Shown piece by piece: positions 4,219-5,636 of a stretch of DNA of 5,636 nucleotides. A model generated the notes under the pieces. The model saw only the letters and a list, made by a program, of their open reading frames with translations. It did no database searches and was not told the DNA's origin. The translations under genes and the position numbers were made by a program. Position 1 is the first letter of the stretch. Each line of letters begins with the position of its first letter. Source of the stretch: Flavobacteriaceae bacterium (lineage in GTDB: Bacteria; Bacteroidota; Bacteroidia; Flavobacteriales; Flavobacteriaceae). The DNA lies in NCBI GenBank assembly GCA_026992695.1, contig JALWYP010000307.1:1-5636 (forward strand). Reading direction: 5' to 3'.

Positions 4219-5636
4219 ACTTTTTCCAGTTCGGTAATGGCAACTTGTGTGGTAAATGTGCCATAATTTACTATTCCTTTATTTTTCTCTATTTTTTCGA
4301 GTGTGCCAATTGCTCTACCACCCTTCATTCGTACACTATCTCCAATCTTAGGTAAAACCAACGGCTTTTTTAAAGCTTCTTTTTTACGTTTGACTTTTTC
4401 TTTTTTCTTTTTTTCTCTTATTACTTGTACTTTTTGTGTTACTTCTTTTTCAATGGCTTGTTTCTTGATTTTTTCTTTCTTTTTCTCTACGGGTTTTTTC
4501 TTTTTTAATTTGCTGTTTATAATTAAAGTTAGTTTAAAAAGTTCGTCTAATAATTGTTTTTTTCGTTTGTTATAGAAGAAGGTTTCTGCAAGGCTTGTAA
4601 CTTTTTTACCAATACTAATATACCGTTGGTTGTTGTCGTACAATTCTTGGTAACTTTCTAATTTTTCTTGAATTTTAGTATTTATTTCTTCCAGTTGTTT
4701 GGTTTGAAGTTTTGCTTTTTCAGATGTTTTTTTTAGATCTTCGGTGCTTTTTCTAAACTGAAAACGTTCTTTTTGCAAGTTGGCAATACTCTTATCAAAT
4801 CTAACCTTGCCTCGTTCAATCTTCTTTTTTGCTTTGTTAATCAGGCTGTACGGGATGCCGTTTTTTTGTGCTACTTCAAAAGTAAAAGAACTTCCCGCCT
4901 CACCTAATTGAAGCTGAAACATGGGTTCTAAAGATTTTCGGTTAAACTGCATGTTGGCATTTGTAGCAAAAGGCAATTCGCTTGCAAGTAGTTTTAGGTT
5001 GGTGTAATGGGTGGTGATAATACCAAATGCTTCTCGTTGGTAAAATACTTCTAAAAATGTTTCGGCAAGAGCGCCTCCTAATTCGGGATCGCTTCCAGTA
5101 CCAAATTCGTCAATTAGAAATAATGTGTTTTTGTTGCATTTTTTTAAAAACTGATTCATTGTTTTTAACCGGTAGCTGTATGTGCTTAAATGATTTTCGA
5201 TAGATTGATTATCGCCAATATCGGTTAAGATTTTATTAAAAATAAAACATTCGCTTTGTGCATCGGCTGGAATTAACAAGCCGCTTTGCAACATTAATTG
5301 TAGTAAACCTACGGTTTTTAAAGTAATGCTTTTTCCGCCTGCATTGGGACCCGAAATAACAATAATCCTGTTTTCTTGATGAAGCGCAATGGTTTGCGGG
5401 TAGGTTTTTTGTTTTCGTTTTTTATTTTCGGAAAGCAGTAGGGGATGGTATGCATTTTTTAAAAACAATCGTCTTTGTGTAGAAATATTAGGAATGGTTG
5501 CATTTATGGCAACTGCGTATCGGGCTTTAGCCGAAAGTACATCGATATGGGTAAGGTAGTTTTGTTGGTTTTCTAGTAACGAAGCGTAGGGTCTTAGTAA
5601 TTCTGTAAGTGATTTTAAAATGCGTTTAATTTCTTC
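4215..5636 (-). CDS. mutS2: MutS2-like ATPase, C-terminal 473 residues, no Smr domain (5' end outside window)
   Basis: The frame stays open to the window edge. The TTG at 5468 is internal, because codons upstream encode more of the MutS core (EEIKRILKSLTELLRPYASLL...). Counting from the edge, the ATPase shows Walker A GPNAGGKS (96-103), STYSYRL (151-157), Walker B LFLIDE plus FGTGSDPE (172-185) and the ITTHY switch (207-211). A long coiled coil follows (about 268-356), then a very Lys/Glu-rich linker (about 376-424) and a small KOW-like beta domain, IGDSVRMKGGRAIGTLEKIEKNKGIVNYG... (431-473), at which the protein ends. This order is that of MutS2, not mismatch-repair MutS. Canonical MutS2 continues into a C-terminal Smr nuclease domain, which is absent here. 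MutS2 proteins act in recombination control or in rescue of collided ribosomes; which applies here cannot be told. The gene is translationally coupled to the downstream DCC gene. Confidence 0.92.
   Translation of the reverse strand, partial: EEIKRILKSLTELLRPYASLLENQQNYLTHIDVLSAKARYAVAINATIPNISTQRRLFLKNAYHPLLLSENKKRKQKTYPQTIALHQENRIIVISGPNAGGKSITLKTVGLLQLMLQSGLLIPADAQSECFIFNKILTDIGDNQSIENHLSTYSYRLKTMNQFLKKCNKNTLFLIDEFGTGSDPELGGALAETFLEVFYQREAFGIITTHYTNLKLLASELPFATNANMQFNRKSLEPMFQLQLGEAGSSFTFEVAQKNGIPYSLINKAKKKIERGKVRFDKSIANLQKERFQFRKSTEDLKKTSEKAKLQTKQLEEINTKIQEKLESYQELYDNNQRYISIGKKVTSLAETFFYNKRKKQLLDELFKLTLIINSKLKKKKPVEKKKEKIKKQAIEKEVTQKVQVIREKKKKEKVKRKKEALKKPLVLPKIGDSVRMKGGRAIGTLEKIEKNKGIVNYGTFTTQVAITELEKV

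Noticed and set aside
4303..4575. Plus-strand 90-aa Phe/Ser/Leu-rich open frame opposite the MutS2 linker
   Set aside because: It is the antisense of the Lys/Glu-rich linker; its apparent hydrophobicity comes from complementing AAA/GAA codons.
5466..5468. TTG at 5468 as the start of the MutS2-like gene
   Set aside because: A further 56 in-frame codons up to the window edge encode recognisable MutS2 core sequence before the Walker A motif.

Overview
The window is AT-rich chromosomal DNA, most likely from a marine or freshwater member of the Flavobacteriaceae (Bacteroidota). The reasons are: promoter elements of the TTTG / TAnnTTTG type, a secreted DUF4476 protein with an '...SAQ' signal peptide, absence of clear Shine-Dalgarno sequences, a tRNA gene without an encoded CCA, and close family matches to CsaA, a DCC-type thiol oxidoreductase and a flavobacterial-style MutS2. 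The species cannot be named from the sequence.

Layout: (1) 2-505 (+) is the 3' part of an unrecognised four-helix membrane protein. It converges with, and overlaps by 4 nt, apt at 502-1017 (-), adenine phosphoribosyltransferase. (2) At 1033-1071 the apt promoter interleaves with an outward (+) promoter. (3) 1086-1678 is the most unusual part: a truncated GIY-YIG nuclease copy, a broken 5' fragment of a tRNA-Arg gene carrying a 32-nt GC-rich palindrome, a full-length 85-aa GIY-YIG nuclease, and then an intact tRNA-Arg(ACG). The nuclease reading frame runs into the tRNA and uses a TAG in the tRNA D-loop/D-stem as its stop. A rho-independent terminator follows (1688-1727). (4) 1849-2406 (-) is a thioredoxin-fold redoxin, divergent from csaA at 2470-2805 (+). 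(5) 2857-5636 is a minus-strand block. In transcription order it holds a MutS2-like ATPase (5' end outside the window), a DCC-family thiol-disulfide oxidoreductase coupled to it by an ATGA overlap, and a secreted DUF4476 protein that seems to have its own sigma-54-like promoter. The block ends at a terminator at 2802-2836.

How the parts relate: most genes are ordinary housekeeping or stress genes (purine salvage, redox, tRNA-binding chaperone, DNA/ribosome-associated ATPase). The GIY-YIG/tRNA-Arg segment reads best as a tandem insertion of a very small element into a tRNA gene. Each element would carry a nuclease gene followed by a replacement copy of the first 29 tRNA positions, so that insertion in the anticodon stem rebuilds a working tRNA downstream. 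The duplicated tRNA 5' end, the 312-bp spacing and the CDS/tRNA overlap are seen directly. The mobility and targeting model is inference.
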